Positions 44,080-52,929 of a stretch of DNA of 64,000 nucleotides are shown one piece after another (the stretch's first letter is position 1; every line of letters starts with the position of its first letter). Where the stretch lies: contig NZ_JBNPEO010000002.1 of the NCBI RefSeq assembly GCF_050490315.1, forward strand, positions 186,001 to 250,000, written 5' to 3'. Both the position numbers and the translations under genes were made by a program. Below the pieces are notes generated by a model. It was not told the DNA's origin, made no database searches, and saw only the letters and a program-made list of their open reading frames with translations. Origin of the DNA: JBNPEO01 sp050490315 (GTDB lineage Bacteria; Actinomycetota; Actinomycetes; Actinomycetales; Micrococcaceae).

Positions 44080-44146
44080 CCATCCATTTTGGCAGTTCGC
44101 CGGGCGCTATTTGAGCGGGTTGAACACTGCCGTCTAAAGTCGTTAC

Positions 44147-45076
44147 ATGACCGAGCCCATCTCAGCACCACATTCCTCCGCCGCGGACAGTCAAGAACAG
44201 CAAACCGAGAAACTGTTGGACTTGCTTTCTCTACGGGGCTTAGAAGGAGCCCGCACGGATGAAGACATCTTTGTTGGGGACACCTACGAGCAGCCACGTG
44301 GCCGTGTTTTCGGCGGTCAAGTCCTAGCTCAATCCATTGCTGCTGCCAATGCCACAGTGGACCCTGAACGGCTGGTTCACTCGATGCACGGCTACTTCTT
44401 GCGTCCGGGCAACGCTGACCAGCCCATCACCTTTGGCGTTCAGCGTTTGCGCGATGGGCGGTCATTTTCGGCCCGACGTGTGCATGCGTACCAAGAGGGG
44501 GTGCCCATTCTCTCCATGATCGCCTCCTTCCAGGTCGAGGACGAGGGTGTGGAGCACCAGTCACAGATGCCTGACGGTGTGCCGGACCCGGAGTCTTTGC
44601 CCACGACGGCCGAACTGCTCAGTAAGTTCGATCACCCGGTGGCTCAGCAGTGGTCCTTCGGGCGCCCCTTCGACATTCGCCACGTGGACACACCTCTGTA
44701 CCTCTCGGGTGGAACTGAGGCTGTGGCCACCAACGCCGTATGGATGAAGACCTTTGGCCCCATGCCAGAGGACCCTGCCCTGCACCAAGCTGCACTGGCC
44801 TACGCGAGCGACTACACCCTTCTAGAGCCGATTTTGCGCGCCCATAACCTCAGCTGGATTACGCCAGGAATGAGTGTGGCCAGCTTGGATCACGCCATGT
44901 GGTGGCACCGCCCGGTCAAGGTCGACGAATGGTTGTTGTATGTTCAAGAGTCGCCCAGCGCTCAGGGTGCTCGCGGCCTGGCCACCGGAAAAATCTATTC
45001 GAGAGACGGTATTCATGTGGCCTCAGTAGCCCAAGAAGGAATGCTGCGTATCCCCGGCCAAGGTGCTAAGGGCTAA
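44147..45076 (+). CDS. tesB: Acyl-CoA thioesterase II
   Basis: 309 residues with the double hotdog of TesB. RGRVFGGQVLAQSIAAANATV, FLRPGNADQPITFGVQRLRDGRSFSARRV and the C-terminal catalytic region (ASLDHAMWWHRPVKVDEWLLY, with the Asp) are clear. It hydrolyses medium and long acyl-CoA and may keep CoA free. Ends at a strong convergent terminator. Confidence 0.95.
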   Translation: MTEPISAPHSSAADSQEQQTEKLLDLLSLRGLEGARTDEDIFVGDTYEQPRGRVFGGQVLAQSIAAANATVDPERLVHSMHGYFLRPGNADQPITFGVQRLRDGRSFSARRVHAYQEGVPILSMIASFQVEDEGVEHQSQMPDGVPDPESLPTTAELLSKFDHPVAQQWSFGRPFDIRHVDTPLYLSGGTEAVATNAVWMKTFGPMPEDPALHQAALAYASDYTLLEPILRAHNLSWITPGMSVASLDHAMWWHRPVKVDEWLLYVQESPSAQGARGLATGKIYSRDGIHVASVAQEGMLRIPGQGAKG

Positions 45077-45089
45077 GTCAGGCAAAAGA

Positions 45090-45138
45090 AAAGAGTTCGA
45101 CGGCGGCACCCTCTTTGGGTGCCGCCGTCGAACTCTTT
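45090..45138. terminator. Bidirectional terminator, tesB / ettA
   Basis: A perfect 22-bp stem (AAAGAGTTCGACGGCGGCACCC and complement) with a TCTTT loop between convergent genes; both outer arms are A/T-rich. Confidence 0.93.
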
Positions 45139-45181
45139 GATTCGCTTCCCTGGACGGCGTGTCCAGGGCGGCGTTGAGGAT

Positions 45182-46864
45182 CTAGTCGCGAGTCAAGCGA
45201 CGGTGGGTCACGCGATGCGGACGGGCAGCATCGGCACCCAAACGCTCCACCTTGTTCTCTTCGTAAGACTCGAAGTTACCCTCGAACCAGTACCAGTTGG
45301 CCGGGTTCTCTTCAGTGCCTTCGTAAGCCAAGATATGGGTTGCTACTCGGTCCAAGAACCAGCGATCGTGGCTGACCACCACTGCACAGCCGGGAAATTC
45401 AAGCAATGCGTTTTCAAGGCTGCTTAGGGTTTCCACGTCGAGGTCGTTAGTGGGCTCATCGAGGAGCAACAAGTTGCCACCCTGTTTGAGTGTCAAAGCC
45501 AGATTCAGACGGTTGCGCTCACCACCGGAGAGAACACCTGCCTTCTTCTGCTGGTCCGGGCCCTTGAAGCCGAAGGCGGCCACGTAAGCGCGAGATGGCA
45601 TTTCTACATTGCCCACCTGGATGAAGTCCAGGCCATCGGATACAACCTCGAACAGTGTTTTGTTCGGGTCAATGCCGCCACGGCTCTGGTCAGCATAAGA
45701 AATCTTGACAGAATCACCGATCTTCAGCTCGCCGCCGTCGAGGGGTTCAAGTCCCACGATGGTTTTGAACAGCGTGGACTTACCAACACCGTTGGGGCCA
45801 ATAACACCAACAATGCCGTTGCGCGGAAGCGTAAAGCTCAAACCGTCAATGAGCGTCCGGTCATCGAAGCCCTTTTGCAGGTTCTTTGCTTCGAGCACCA
45901 GGCTGCCCAGGCGCGGTCCCGGCGGGATCTGGATCTCTTCGAAGTCCAGCTTGCGGGTACGGTCTGCCTCTGCAGCCATTTCCTCGTAACGTGCCAGACG
46001 TGCCTTGGACTTGGTTTGGCGTCCCTTGGCGTTGGAACGAACCCAGTCGAGTTCGTCGGCCAAGCGGCGTGCCAGCTTGGCATCCTTTTTGCCTTGAACT
46101 TCCAAACGAGCGCGCTTCTTCTCCAAGTAGGTGGAGTAGTTGCCCTCGTAGGGGTACAGACGGCCGCGGTCCACTTCACAAATCCACTCAGCAACGTGAT
46201 CAAGGAAGTAGCGATCGTGAGTGACTGCCAATACGGCGCCCGCGTAGCTGCTCAGGTGCTGCTCGAGCCACAGCACCGACTCGGCATCCAAGTGGTTAGT
46301 AGGCTCATCGAGAAGCAACAGGTCCGGCTTCTGCAACAAAAGCTTGCACAGCGCCACACGGCGGCGCTCACCACCGGAAAGGACTGTCACGTCAGCGTCT
46401 CCGGGCGGGCAACGCAGAGCATCCATGGCCTGCTCGAGCTGGGAATCGAGGTCCCATGCGTCGGCGGCGTCAATGGCCTCTTGAAGCTTGCCCATCTCGT
46501 CCAGCAGAGCATCGTAGTCTGCGTCCGGGTTGGCCATTTCCTCGGAGATCTCGTTGAAGCGCTGGATCTTTCCGTAGATCTCCCCAACGCCTTCCTGGAC
46601 GTTACCCAGAACGGTCTTCTCTTCGTTCAGCGGCGGTTCCTGCAAGAGGATTCCCACTGAGTAACCGGGGCTGAGCCGGGCCTCTCCGTTGGAAGGAGTG
46701 TCCAAGCCGGCCATGATCTTGAGGATGGTCGACTTACCGGCGCCATTAGGCCCAACAACACCGATTTTGGCACCGGGGAAGAAGGACATGTTTACGTCGT
46801 CGAGGATTACCTTTTCGCCAACGGCCTTACGGGCCTTGGTCATCGTGTAAATAAATTCCGCCAT
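45182..46864 (-). CDS. ettA: Energy-dependent translational throttle protein EttA (ABC-F)
   Basis: 560 residues from the ATG at 46864; the frame is open 16 codons upstream but MAEFIYTMTKARKAVGEKVIL is the usual start and gives the normal length. Two ABC domains: Walker A GPNGAGKST and GPNGVGKST, signature LSGGE twice, Walker B LLLLDEPTNHLD and LLLLDEPTNDLD. The arm/linker region with KSKARLARYEEMAAEAD lies between. EttA binds the ribosomal E site and gates translation by ATP/ADP ratio. Confidence 0.97.
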   Translation of the reverse strand: MAEFIYTMTKARKAVGEKVILDDVNMSFFPGAKIGVVGPNGAGKSTILKIMAGLDTPSNGEARLSPGYSVGILLQEPPLNEEKTVLGNVQEGVGEIYGKIQRFNEISEEMANPDADYDALLDEMGKLQEAIDAADAWDLDSQLEQAMDALRCPPGDADVTVLSGGERRRVALCKLLLQKPDLLLLDEPTNHLDAESVLWLEQHLSSYAGAVLAVTHDRYFLDHVAEWICEVDRGRLYPYEGNYSTYLEKKRARLEVQGKKDAKLARRLADELDWVRSNAKGRQTKSKARLARYEEMAAEADRTRKLDFEEIQIPPGPRLGSLVLEAKNLQKGFDDRTLIDGLSFTLPRNGIVGVIGPNGVGKSTLFKTIVGLEPLDGGELKIGDSVKISYADQSRGGIDPNKTLFEVVSDGLDFIQVGNVEMPSRAYVAAFGFKGPDQQKKAGVLSGGERNRLNLALTLKQGGNLLLLDEPTNDLDVETLSSLENALLEFPGCAVVVSHDRWFLDRVATHILAYEGTEENPANWYWFEGNFESYEENKVERLGADAARPHRVTHRRLTRD

Positions 46865-46948
46865 GGGTACAAATCTAGTGCGTGGCCGGGTGGTTCTCAT
46901 ATTCGGGGCCATATTGAACCCGCGGAATTTACCGAACGGTGGTGGCGT

Positions 46949-47464
46949 CTAGTGTTGGTCTCCCAGGAAGCACTTGCCGTTGGTTAGCGCCTTGACCACG
47001 CTGGTGGTCACCGTCTTGTCCCGAACTTGGACGTACACGCACTGGGAATCGGCTCGGACGGCCGCCGTGAGCGCGTCCGCCGCCAACCCCGTTGGCGTTG
47101 TGCTTTGTGAGATCTCTACCGCCGAGGTTGCAATGCCCTGCGCCACAATGGCACTTCGCAAGGCGACAGTGGTGGCTGTGGAATCGGCTTCAGTGGAAGT
47201 TATGCCAGCCTTCTGAAGCTTGGTCAACATTGCACTGACGGCTGGCGAATACGTTGTCGCAGTTTTTGGTGAAGCTGAGTTGGGCTGCTGCGCTTTCGCT
47301 TGGCCAGAACTTTGGGGACCCGCTATGGCACGGTTTGTGGCGTCCATGCCCGAGTCATCGTTGGACGGAGCCGAGGGAAACACGGAACAGCCAGCCAAGA
47401 CAACCGCGGCCGCGACGGCTGTGGCTGAGGTACCGATGACCCTCAGCCTGCCCGTGAGGTTCAT
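46949..47464 (-). CDS. Lipoprotein (DUF6993-like)
   Basis: 171 residues from the ATG at 47464, which has GGTGGGC upstream and gives a compact lipoprotein signal peptide ending in the lipobox LAGC; a longer ATG at 47503 is possible. The much longer open frame beyond is a chance extension over ssb. The mature protein is Ser/Ala/Thr-rich, then a small folded C-terminus with two Cys (SQCVYVQVRD...NGKCFLG). It should be anchored on the outer face of the membrane. Function unknown. Confidence 0.78.
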   Translation of the reverse strand: MNLTGRLRVIGTSATAVAAAVVLAGCSVFPSAPSNDDSGMDATNRAIAGPQSSGQAKAQQPNSASPKTATTYSPAVSAMLTKLQKAGITSTEADSTATTVALRSAIVAQGIATSAVEISQSTTPTGLAADALTAAVRADSQCVYVQVRDKTVTTSVVKALTNGKCFLGDQH

Positions 47465-47624
47465 GGCTGAGCCCACCCTGTGCGGCCGCGAACGTGTGTT
47501 CATAATGCTGACATTCTGCCATGCTCCCTCGACTCCACGAGGACTTGCGCTGCCTTCTAATCCCCTTGCGGATCCCGCGAGGTATCCCGGTTGGCTCGGA
47601 GATTTGCTACCGGCTGCCTTCCTC

Positions 47625-48200
47625 TCACGCGCCAGCCATAGCAAGAGTCCTCTTATTCGCTTTGGTGGGAACGGCGTCGTTCTCTGAAGAAGGTTCTGTC
47701 CCGTCACCGGACGGATCTGTGCCCCCATCGGTGTCTTCAGGCAACTGCTCATCAAGCAGTTCTCCCCCGTCCCCAACGGTCCCCACGCCTTCAACGTGAA
47801 CAGGTGCCATACCACCAACCCCTTCAGCCGAAGCAGGCGTAGCACTGCTGTTGCGGACATAGTTTGCAGTGCCCCATGCGAGGTCGTGCCCAATGGCGTC
47901 GGCATCAATTTCGGCCTGGTGGTAGAGCTTGCCTTCATGTTCCCACTGCCGGAGTTTGAGTTTGCCGACGACCAGGACGCGGTGGCCCTTTTTGACGCTG
48001 CACACCACGTTGCCTGCCAAGTGGCGGTAGGCAGAGATGGTGTACCAATTTGTTGGACCATCCACCCAGACACTGTTTTCCTTGTGGAAGCGCCGCTCCG
48101 TGGTGGCAATCCGGAAATTGACCGTTGGTGTGCCACCGGTAGTGGTTCCGGAACGGGGTTCTGTGGCTACAAAGCCGCGGACTGTAATGGTGTCACTCAT
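47625..48200 (-). CDS. ssb: Single-stranded DNA-binding protein, paralogue without acidic tip
   Basis: 191 residues from an ATG with GAGGAG upstream. The OB fold is complete (TVRGFVATEPRSG, TVNFRIATTERRF, TNWYTISAYRHLAGNVV, KKGHRVLVVGKLKLRQWEHEGK). The linker is Gly/Glu/Asp-rich, but the end is RTLAMAGA instead of the acidic DDDIPF tip that recruits repair proteins. This matches the secondary SsbB of actinobacteria, used in chromosome segregation or competence. Next to tRNA-Arg, with a DnaA-box-like nonamer upstream. Confidence 0.9.
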   Translation of the reverse strand: MSDTITVRGFVATEPRSGTTTGGTPTVNFRIATTERRFHKENSVWVDGPTNWYTISAYRHLAGNVVCSVKKGHRVLVVGKLKLRQWEHEGKLYHQAEIDADAIGHDLAWGTANYVRNSSATPASAEGVGGMAPVHVEGVGTVGDGGELLDEQLPEDTDGGTDPSGDGTEPSSENDAVPTKANKRTLAMAGA

Positions 48201-48372
48201 GAATATCTCTCCTCGTTAGTTGCGCCGAAGTTGGCTCTTCCAGACTGTGGCCAATTCCGTTGGTGCGGGAGAGAAAAGTGACGCTATGTGGACAACTCGC
48301 CCAAATTCGTGGGTGTGGAGGAAAAGTGAGAGCGCAGTTGGAAGCCTGCTCGCTGTTAGGATTAATGGCGCT

Positions 48373-48448
48373 GCCCCAGTAGCTCAGAGGATAGAGCAGC
48401 GGCCTTCTAATCCGACGGTCGGGGGTTCGATTCCCTCCTGGGGCACCA
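48373..48448 (+). tRNA. tRNA-Arg (anticodon TCT)
   Basis: A 76-nt cloverleaf including CCA. Acceptor GCCCCAG/CTGGGGC, D arm GCTC/GAGC, loop CTTCTAA giving TCT, and T arm GGGGG/CCCTC with loop TTCGATT. The anticodon stem GCGGC/TCCGA pairs only at three central positions, with C31-U39 and G27-A43 mismatched, unusual but in a conserved-looking context. It reads AGA/AGG. Confidence 0.9.
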
Positions 48449-48829
48449 TGTGATGTAGCGGGACATAGTTCATATATGTCCCGCTCCATCATTCACAGAG
48501 AGAAACCCCTGGCTCCGGCCGGGGGTTTTTCTCTTTCACCGCACTGGTTCCCGGGTAGGTTTCCGGTGCACTGGTCTTCCGCGCGTGTGCACCACAGCTC
48601 AGTTTTCAGCGTTGACGCCTGCCCATCTAGCCAAAATTGCCCTACTTTCCGGGGGCTGCAGTCTGAGTCCATCGCCAAAGTTGAGCCACCGTGTACGCCG
48701 TCCGCACTGGTTTCCGAGTAGGTATCCGGGACGCTGGTTTCCGCGTCCAGTATCTGGGCCACCAAGGCGGCGGTTGCTTGCGAGGATCAACGACAACCGC
48801 AATAGCCGGGCGGTTGGGTGAAGCGTGAG
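48449..48829. repeat. Intergenic region with an imperfect 41-bp direct repeat
   Basis: A 381-bp spacer with no supported gene. Besides a terminator at 48503-48536, two related segments lie 163 bp apart: 48542-48583 and 48705-48745, both opening CCGCACTGGTT, then an arm of GTAGGT..TCCGG and ending TTCCGCG, about 80-85% alike by eye. The source could be a small repeated family element or a remnant of duplication. Open frames here are shadows of the repeats. Confidence 0.5.
48503..48536 (+). terminator. Terminator after tRNA-Arg
   Basis: A stem with AAACCCC/GGGGTTT and an inner GGC/GCC, followed by TTCTCTTT, 55 bp past the tRNA. A-rich side on the other strand also possible. Confidence 0.75.
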
Positions 48830-50383
48830 TTATTTCGAGACAGGCTGAGGCGAAACCGTTTGAGGTTTGCCAAAGAGGTTCTTGGTGCGCGGGTCAATAA
48901 AGATCAAATACAACGCAAAGAGCAGTGCGATAACTGCCGCCGCGTTCCGGGCCAAGGCCAGAGCCAATCCCAAGTCTTCGGTCTGCAAGTACGGGAAAAC
49001 GTCCAACTGATCCGAGATGGCGTAAACCATAAAAAACGAGACCATAAAGTACAGCGCTTTGACCTGCCAGTCTTGCCGAATGCCCGTGACTGCGAATAGC
49101 GGAATCAGCCAGACGACATACCAGGACTGAATCATCGGTGACAAAACCACCACTGCAGCGAACGCCAAGGTCAGGCGGCGCATGAGGCGATCGTGGTCGC
49201 CCTTGAAAATCTGCCAACCGATAATGCCCATGGCCACGACTTTGCCAAAGGTGTAAACCCATCCGGCCATGGCCCAACCATCGAGTTTAAAGACGTTGAA
49301 GATGGAAGCGACGATGAGGCCCAGCAGACCAATTGGCGCGTACCAAATCCACACACTGCCCGGAGCGCTCAGTCCGTTGATCCAGCCAAAGCCGAATCCG
49401 TTGACCTTGCCCATGGCCCACAAAAGTGCCAAGGAGATCCCGGCAGTGAGGAACCAGTACCAAAACTTTCTAGGCCACGAAGCATTCTTCCCGGCCCACA
49501 AAAGTCCTAGGAACGGCAAGAAAATAACGGTTATCGGTTTGACCGAGATGGACAGCGTGACTAGCACAATGCCGCGAATGGCGCGCTTGGTGGCGCAGTA
49601 GTACAAACCAGCAAGTGCCAGACCTACCATCAGCGCATCGTTGTGAGCGCTGGTGATGAAGTTGGTCAGGAATAAGGGGTTAGCCACGGAAAGCCAAAGC
49701 GCCCGGTGAGGGTTTACGCCGTGCAACTGCGCCAACTTGGGAACGTAAATAATGCACAGCACAATGCCAACAAGGGCTACCAGCCGGAAAAGCAAAATGC
49801 TCATTTCTGGCTGTACGTGCGTTACCCAAACAACAAACTGTTCGATCCACAAAAACAGCTGGCCGTAAGGTGTTGGGGCCTCGGTCCACATCTTGTCTGC
49901 ACCAAGTTGGTAATAGTTAGACAGTGTTGAGATCCCGTTTTCGTAAGGATTGAACCCTTCGATCATCAGCCGCCCTTGGCCAATGTAGGCGTAGACGTCG
50001 CGGCTGAAGAGTGGAACGCTGACCATCATCGGCGCTCCCCACAGTGCCACCGCTTGCAGGGTGGCCTTTCGGGCTTGGAGGCCCCAGATGTTCACACGCT
50101 GTCCCAGCCGGAGCCAAGCACGGACCAACAACATCCCGCCAACTGCCAGCAAGACGATTGAGAGACCCACACCAAAAGCTTCTGTGCGCATCCAAATAAA
50201 CAGAGGAACGCGTCGCAGTTCAGAGACGGGGGCCAACCAACCGACCCCAATTGAGCCAATCAGTAAAAAGATAGAGCCAATGAAACCGGCAATCAGAGGC
50301 GAACGCGCATTGTCCACCTCTGGAATTGGGGTCACCGGAGCATCCACATCCTTGATGGGGGCAGCGGGTACCGGCTTGCTCAT
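48830..50383 (-). CDS. Polyprenol-phosphomannose-dependent mannosyltransferase (MptB-like, GT-C)
   Basis: 517 residues from the ATG at 50383, with GGAGATG upstream (a TTG one codon earlier is possible). About 12-13 transmembrane helices are seen. The first external loop has the GT-C catalytic stretch FSRDVYAYIGQGRLMIEGFNPYENG, and the later SAHNDALMVGLALAG and SVKPITVIFLPF are typical of MptA/MptB. Such enzymes add alpha-1,6 mannose to lipomannan-type glycolipids from decaprenyl-phosphomannose. The specific linkage is inference. The gene stands alone on its strand. Confidence 0.88.
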   Translation of the reverse strand: MSKPVPAAPIKDVDAPVTPIPEVDNARSPLIAGFIGSIFLLIGSIGVGWLAPVSELRRVPLFIWMRTEAFGVGLSIVLLAVGGMLLVRAWLRLGQRVNIWGLQARKATLQAVALWGAPMMVSVPLFSRDVYAYIGQGRLMIEGFNPYENGISTLSNYYQLGADKMWTEAPTPYGQLFLWIEQFVVWVTHVQPEMSILLFRLVALVGIVLCIIYVPKLAQLHGVNPHRALWLSVANPLFLTNFITSAHNDALMVGLALAGLYYCATKRAIRGIVLVTLSISVKPITVIFLPFLGLLWAGKNASWPRKFWYWFLTAGISLALLWAMGKVNGFGFGWINGLSAPGSVWIWYAPIGLLGLIVASIFNVFKLDGWAMAGWVYTFGKVVAMGIIGWQIFKGDHDRLMRRLTLAFAAVVVLSPMIQSWYVVWLIPLFAVTGIRQDWQVKALYFMVSFFMVYAISDQLDVFPYLQTEDLGLALALARNAAAVIALLFALYLIFIDPRTKNLFGKPQTVSPQPVSK

Positions 50384-50538
50384 CAATCATCTCCAAATGT
50401 CTCTACGTGCAGTGTCCAAGCCGAGATGACCTCGGCGCGTCACAGCGCAAGGGGCACATCCCCAGAAGGCAGGCCGGCAGTACGGAGATTTTACCACCGG
50501 AGCACCAGCAAACTGGGTCAAACGGTACGCTAAGAAGC

Positions 50539-51150
50539 GTGCCTATATCTAACGAACGAATCGTCTGGATCGACTGTGAAATGACGGGGCTCAGCCTCGA
50601 AAATGACGCATTGATCGAAGTTGCTGCCCTAGTTACCGACTCTGAACTCAATATCCTCGGCGAGGGTGTGGACGTTGTTATCAAGCCGGATGATGCGTCC
50701 TTGGCTCAGATGAACGACTTTGTCCGGAACATGCATACCCAATCAAAGCTCCTCGACGAGCTGCCCCAGGGTAAAACCATGGCTGAGGCGGAAGCCGAAA
50801 TCATGGAGTACATCGAACGCTGGGTGCCCGAACCGGGGAAAGCCCCACTGGGTGGAAACTCAGTTGGTACTGACCGAACCTTCTTGGCCCGTGACATGCC
50901 AGCCGTCGTCGAGCACTTGCACTACCGCGTGATTGACGTCAGCACCATCAAAGAACTCTCTCGCCGCTGGTTTGCTCGCGCATATTTCCAGTCCCCTGCT
51001 AAGAGTGGTGGTCACCGCGCCCTGGGTGACATACGCGATTCCATCAACGAACTTCGCTACTACCGCGAAGCTGTTTTTGTACCCCAGCCAGGGCCGGATA
51101 CGGCCACGGCAAAGGCCATTTCCCAGAAAATCTCAGACACAGCAGAGTAA
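50539..51150 (+). CDS. orn: Oligoribonuclease
   Basis: 203 residues from the GTG at 50539; the upstream frame has no homology to the family. The DEDDh exonuclease motifs are D12-x-E14 (IDCEMTGL), VGTDRTFLARDMP, and HRALGDIRDS with His and Asp. Orn degrades 2-5 nt RNA and pGpG, completing RNA turnover begun by RNase E. The ribosome site is weak. It is divergent from the mannosyltransferase gene and is followed by tRNA-His. Confidence 0.96.
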   Translation: MPISNERIVWIDCEMTGLSLENDALIEVAALVTDSELNILGEGVDVVIKPDDASLAQMNDFVRNMHTQSKLLDELPQGKTMAEAEAEIMEYIERWVPEPGKAPLGGNSVGTDRTFLARDMPAVVEHLHYRVIDVSTIKELSRRWFARAYFQSPAKSGGHRALGDIRDSINELRYYREAVFVPQPGPDTATAKAISQKISDTAE

Positions 51151-51280
51151 TTTGAACCACAATTGCAGGAATTTTTGGCCTAAAACGCCAAAGTGGCACT
51201 TAGCACCCCTGTACAGCAGGTAAGCTATTTGTCGTTGCCTTTTCGGCCCCGTCTCGATGGGGATGAAGTTGAGGCACATG

Positions 51281-51356
51281 GTGGGCGTAGCTCAGTTGGC
51301 AGAGCGCCTGGTTGTGGTCCAGGAGGTCGCGGGTTCGACCCCCGTCGCTCACCCCA
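51281..51356 (+). tRNA. tRNA-His (anticodon GTG)
   Basis: 76 nt with encoded CCA. Acceptor GTGGGCG/CGCTCAC, anticodon stem CCTGG/CCAGG with loop TTGTGGT giving GTG. Base 51280 is G and faces discriminator C73, so the extra G-1 specific for tRNA-His is encoded. Confidence 0.96.
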
Positions 51357-51376
51357 CGGGAATCTAACAGTTCCCC

Positions 51377-51410
51377 CGAAGGCCGCACTGGAATTCCAGT
51401 GCGGCCTTCG
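51377..51410 (+). terminator. Terminator after tRNA-His
   Basis: A perfect 34-bp palindrome (arm CGAAGGCCGCACTGGAA) with a TTGTT tail, 20 bp after the tRNA. It sits before def, 39 bp from its start, and must be read past only if def has no promoter of its own. Confidence 0.85.
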
Positions 51411-51448
51411 TTGTTCCCGTTCGCACTAGCACCGAGGATTCAACGGAA

Positions 51449-52021
51449 ATGACAGTCCAGCCAGTCACCATTTGGGGCGAGCCAGTTCTGCACCGCCGGG
51501 CGGCAGAGGTCAACGAGTTCAACGACGAACTGCGCACCATCATCGCCGATATGTTTGAAACCAACGACGCCGCGAACGGCGTTGGGCTCGCAGCACCGCA
51601 GATTGGTGTGGGTTTGCGCATCTTCGTCTACGACTACGAAAACGACGACGACGTCCCCGCTCGCGGTGTGGTGGTTAACCCAGTTCTGACCACGTCAAAA
51701 GTCTCCGGCGCAGCTCCGGACCCGGACGACGAAGTTGAAGGCTGTTTGTCCTTCCCCGGCGAGCACTATCCACTCAAGCGGGCCGAATGGGTTCGAGTGA
51801 CGGGCTTCGACGGTGACGGCAATCCGGTGAATTTTGAGGCCACCGGTTGGTTTGCTCGCGTTATGCAGCATGAATATGACCACCTGGACGGCTATCTTTA
51901 CGTCAACAAGCTCAACGATCGCTACGCGAAAAAAGCGATGCGTCACGCTAAAAAGGCTGGTTGGGGTGTGCCCGGTCTGACCTGGATGCCGGGTGTTGAC
52001 GAAGATCCCTTCGGTCACTAG
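51449..52021 (+). CDS. def: Peptide deformylase
   Basis: 190 residues. Def removes the formyl group from nascent proteins. All three motifs are present: GVGLAAPQIG, EGCLSFPG with the zinc-ligand Cys, and QHEYDHLDG (HExxH) near residues 139-144. GAGGA lies about 10 bp upstream. The C-terminal extension (NDRYAKKAMRHAKKAG...) is common in actinobacteria. Followed by an acyltransferase-like gene on the same strand. Confidence 0.97.
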   Translation: MTVQPVTIWGEPVLHRRAAEVNEFNDELRTIIADMFETNDAANGVGLAAPQIGVGLRIFVYDYENDDDVPARGVVVNPVLTTSKVSGAAPDPDDEVEGCLSFPGEHYPLKRAEWVRVTGFDGDGNPVNFEATGWFARVMQHEYDHLDGYLYVNKLNDRYAKKAMRHAKKAGWGVPGLTWMPGVDEDPFGH

Positions 52022-52068
52022 GCAGCCGTGCAACCTTCGGCGGGGCGCTGCTGCTCTAGGCTGATGGA

Positions 52069-52929
52069 ATGATCGAACGCCAGGAGCTTTTTGACCTGCT
52101 CGCCATCCGCCCCGAGGATCAGAGCGGATGCAACACTTTGTTGAACGCGTCACCGTCTCGTGGCACGCTCGTTGCCTTGGCAACCTTGCGTTCACGCCTA
52201 GGGTCCTTCGCTAGGGGCGGCGCGGAAGTTTTCCTCAGGGAGGGTTCCCCGAGAGGGCTAGCCCCCAGTGAGAGCGACTGGACATCTGCGTTGTTGCTTT
52301 TTGCCCCAGAGCTTTTGGACCATCATGCCGCGCTTGGTATTCCGCAAGAGATTTCCCAAGCAACAGTGGCAGATCTTGGTTTGAACTTGGCGATCAACCG
52401 ACGCGTTCACGGGCGCTTTGGGCTCGAGACTTGGTCATGGCTAACGCTGCACGCAGCGGGGAATCTGTTCCGTGTAGGGCGTTTGCAATACCACCTAGTC
52501 CCCAGCGAGGCGCCGCCAACAGCCGGCAAACCAACCCGAGCGTGGGAACTAGGCATTCACATCCCAGAGGACGGAAGCCTCTCCCCTGCAGCTGTGGATG
52601 CCAGCTTGGAGCAAGCCGTTGAATTCTTCGTGCGGTATTTTCCTGACAAAACCGTGACGCAAGGGCGTTGTGTCTCTTGGCTATTGGACCCCGAACTCGC
52701 GAAGCGACTCCCGGGGAGCAATATTGCCAAGTTCGCTCAGCGCTTCACCCTCGAGCGCTTGGACGGTGACTCGCGTGACGCCGTGTACTTCACGTTCCGT
52801 CAACGTGGCCTCGACGGACTCGAGCGGTTGCCGCGAGACACCGCCTTGCAACGTGCCGTCCTTGACCACTTGAACGACGGCGGCTCTTGGCAAGTGGGCC
52901 ACGGATACTTGGATCTTGTGGCTGGTTAG
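52069..52929 (+). CDS. Acyltransferase domain-containing protein (DUF5596-like)
   Basis: 286 residues. No classic catalytic motif is obvious, but the composition and later region (GRLQYHLVPSE...ELGIHIPEDGSLSPAAVDASLEQAVEFFVRYFPD and QGRCVSWLLDPELAKRLPGSNIAKFAQRFTL) match the GNAT-like actinobacterial acyltransferase group with DUF5596. Substrate unknown. It lies 47 bp after def, probably cotranscribed, and its stop overlaps the convergent nuclease stop by 4 bp. Confidence 0.78.
   Translation: MIERQELFDLLAIRPEDQSGCNTLLNASPSRGTLVALATLRSRLGSFARGGAEVFLREGSPRGLAPSESDWTSALLLFAPELLDHHAALGIPQEISQATVADLGLNLAINRRVHGRFGLETWSWLTLHAAGNLFRVGRLQYHLVPSEAPPTAGKPTRAWELGIHIPEDGSLSPAAVDASLEQAVEFFVRYFPDKTVTQGRCVSWLLDPELAKRLPGSNIAKFAQRFTLERLDGDSRDAVYFTFRQRGLDGLERLPRDTALQRAVLDHLNDGGSWQVGHGYLDLVAG

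Noticed and set aside
45090..45138. 22-bp inverted repeat as an IS end
   Set aside because: Its place between convergent genes and A/T-rich arms fit a bidirectional terminator; no transposase is present.
47465..48136. Upstream 220 codons of a 395-codon minus frame ending at the lipoprotein gene
   Set aside because: It overlaps ssb in another frame, has no family resemblance and no ribosome site; a lipoprotein signal peptide starts later.
51377..51410. 34-bp perfect palindrome as a recombination or attachment site next to tRNA-His
   Set aside because: No integrase or repeat of the tRNA end is seen; it is best explained as a terminator.
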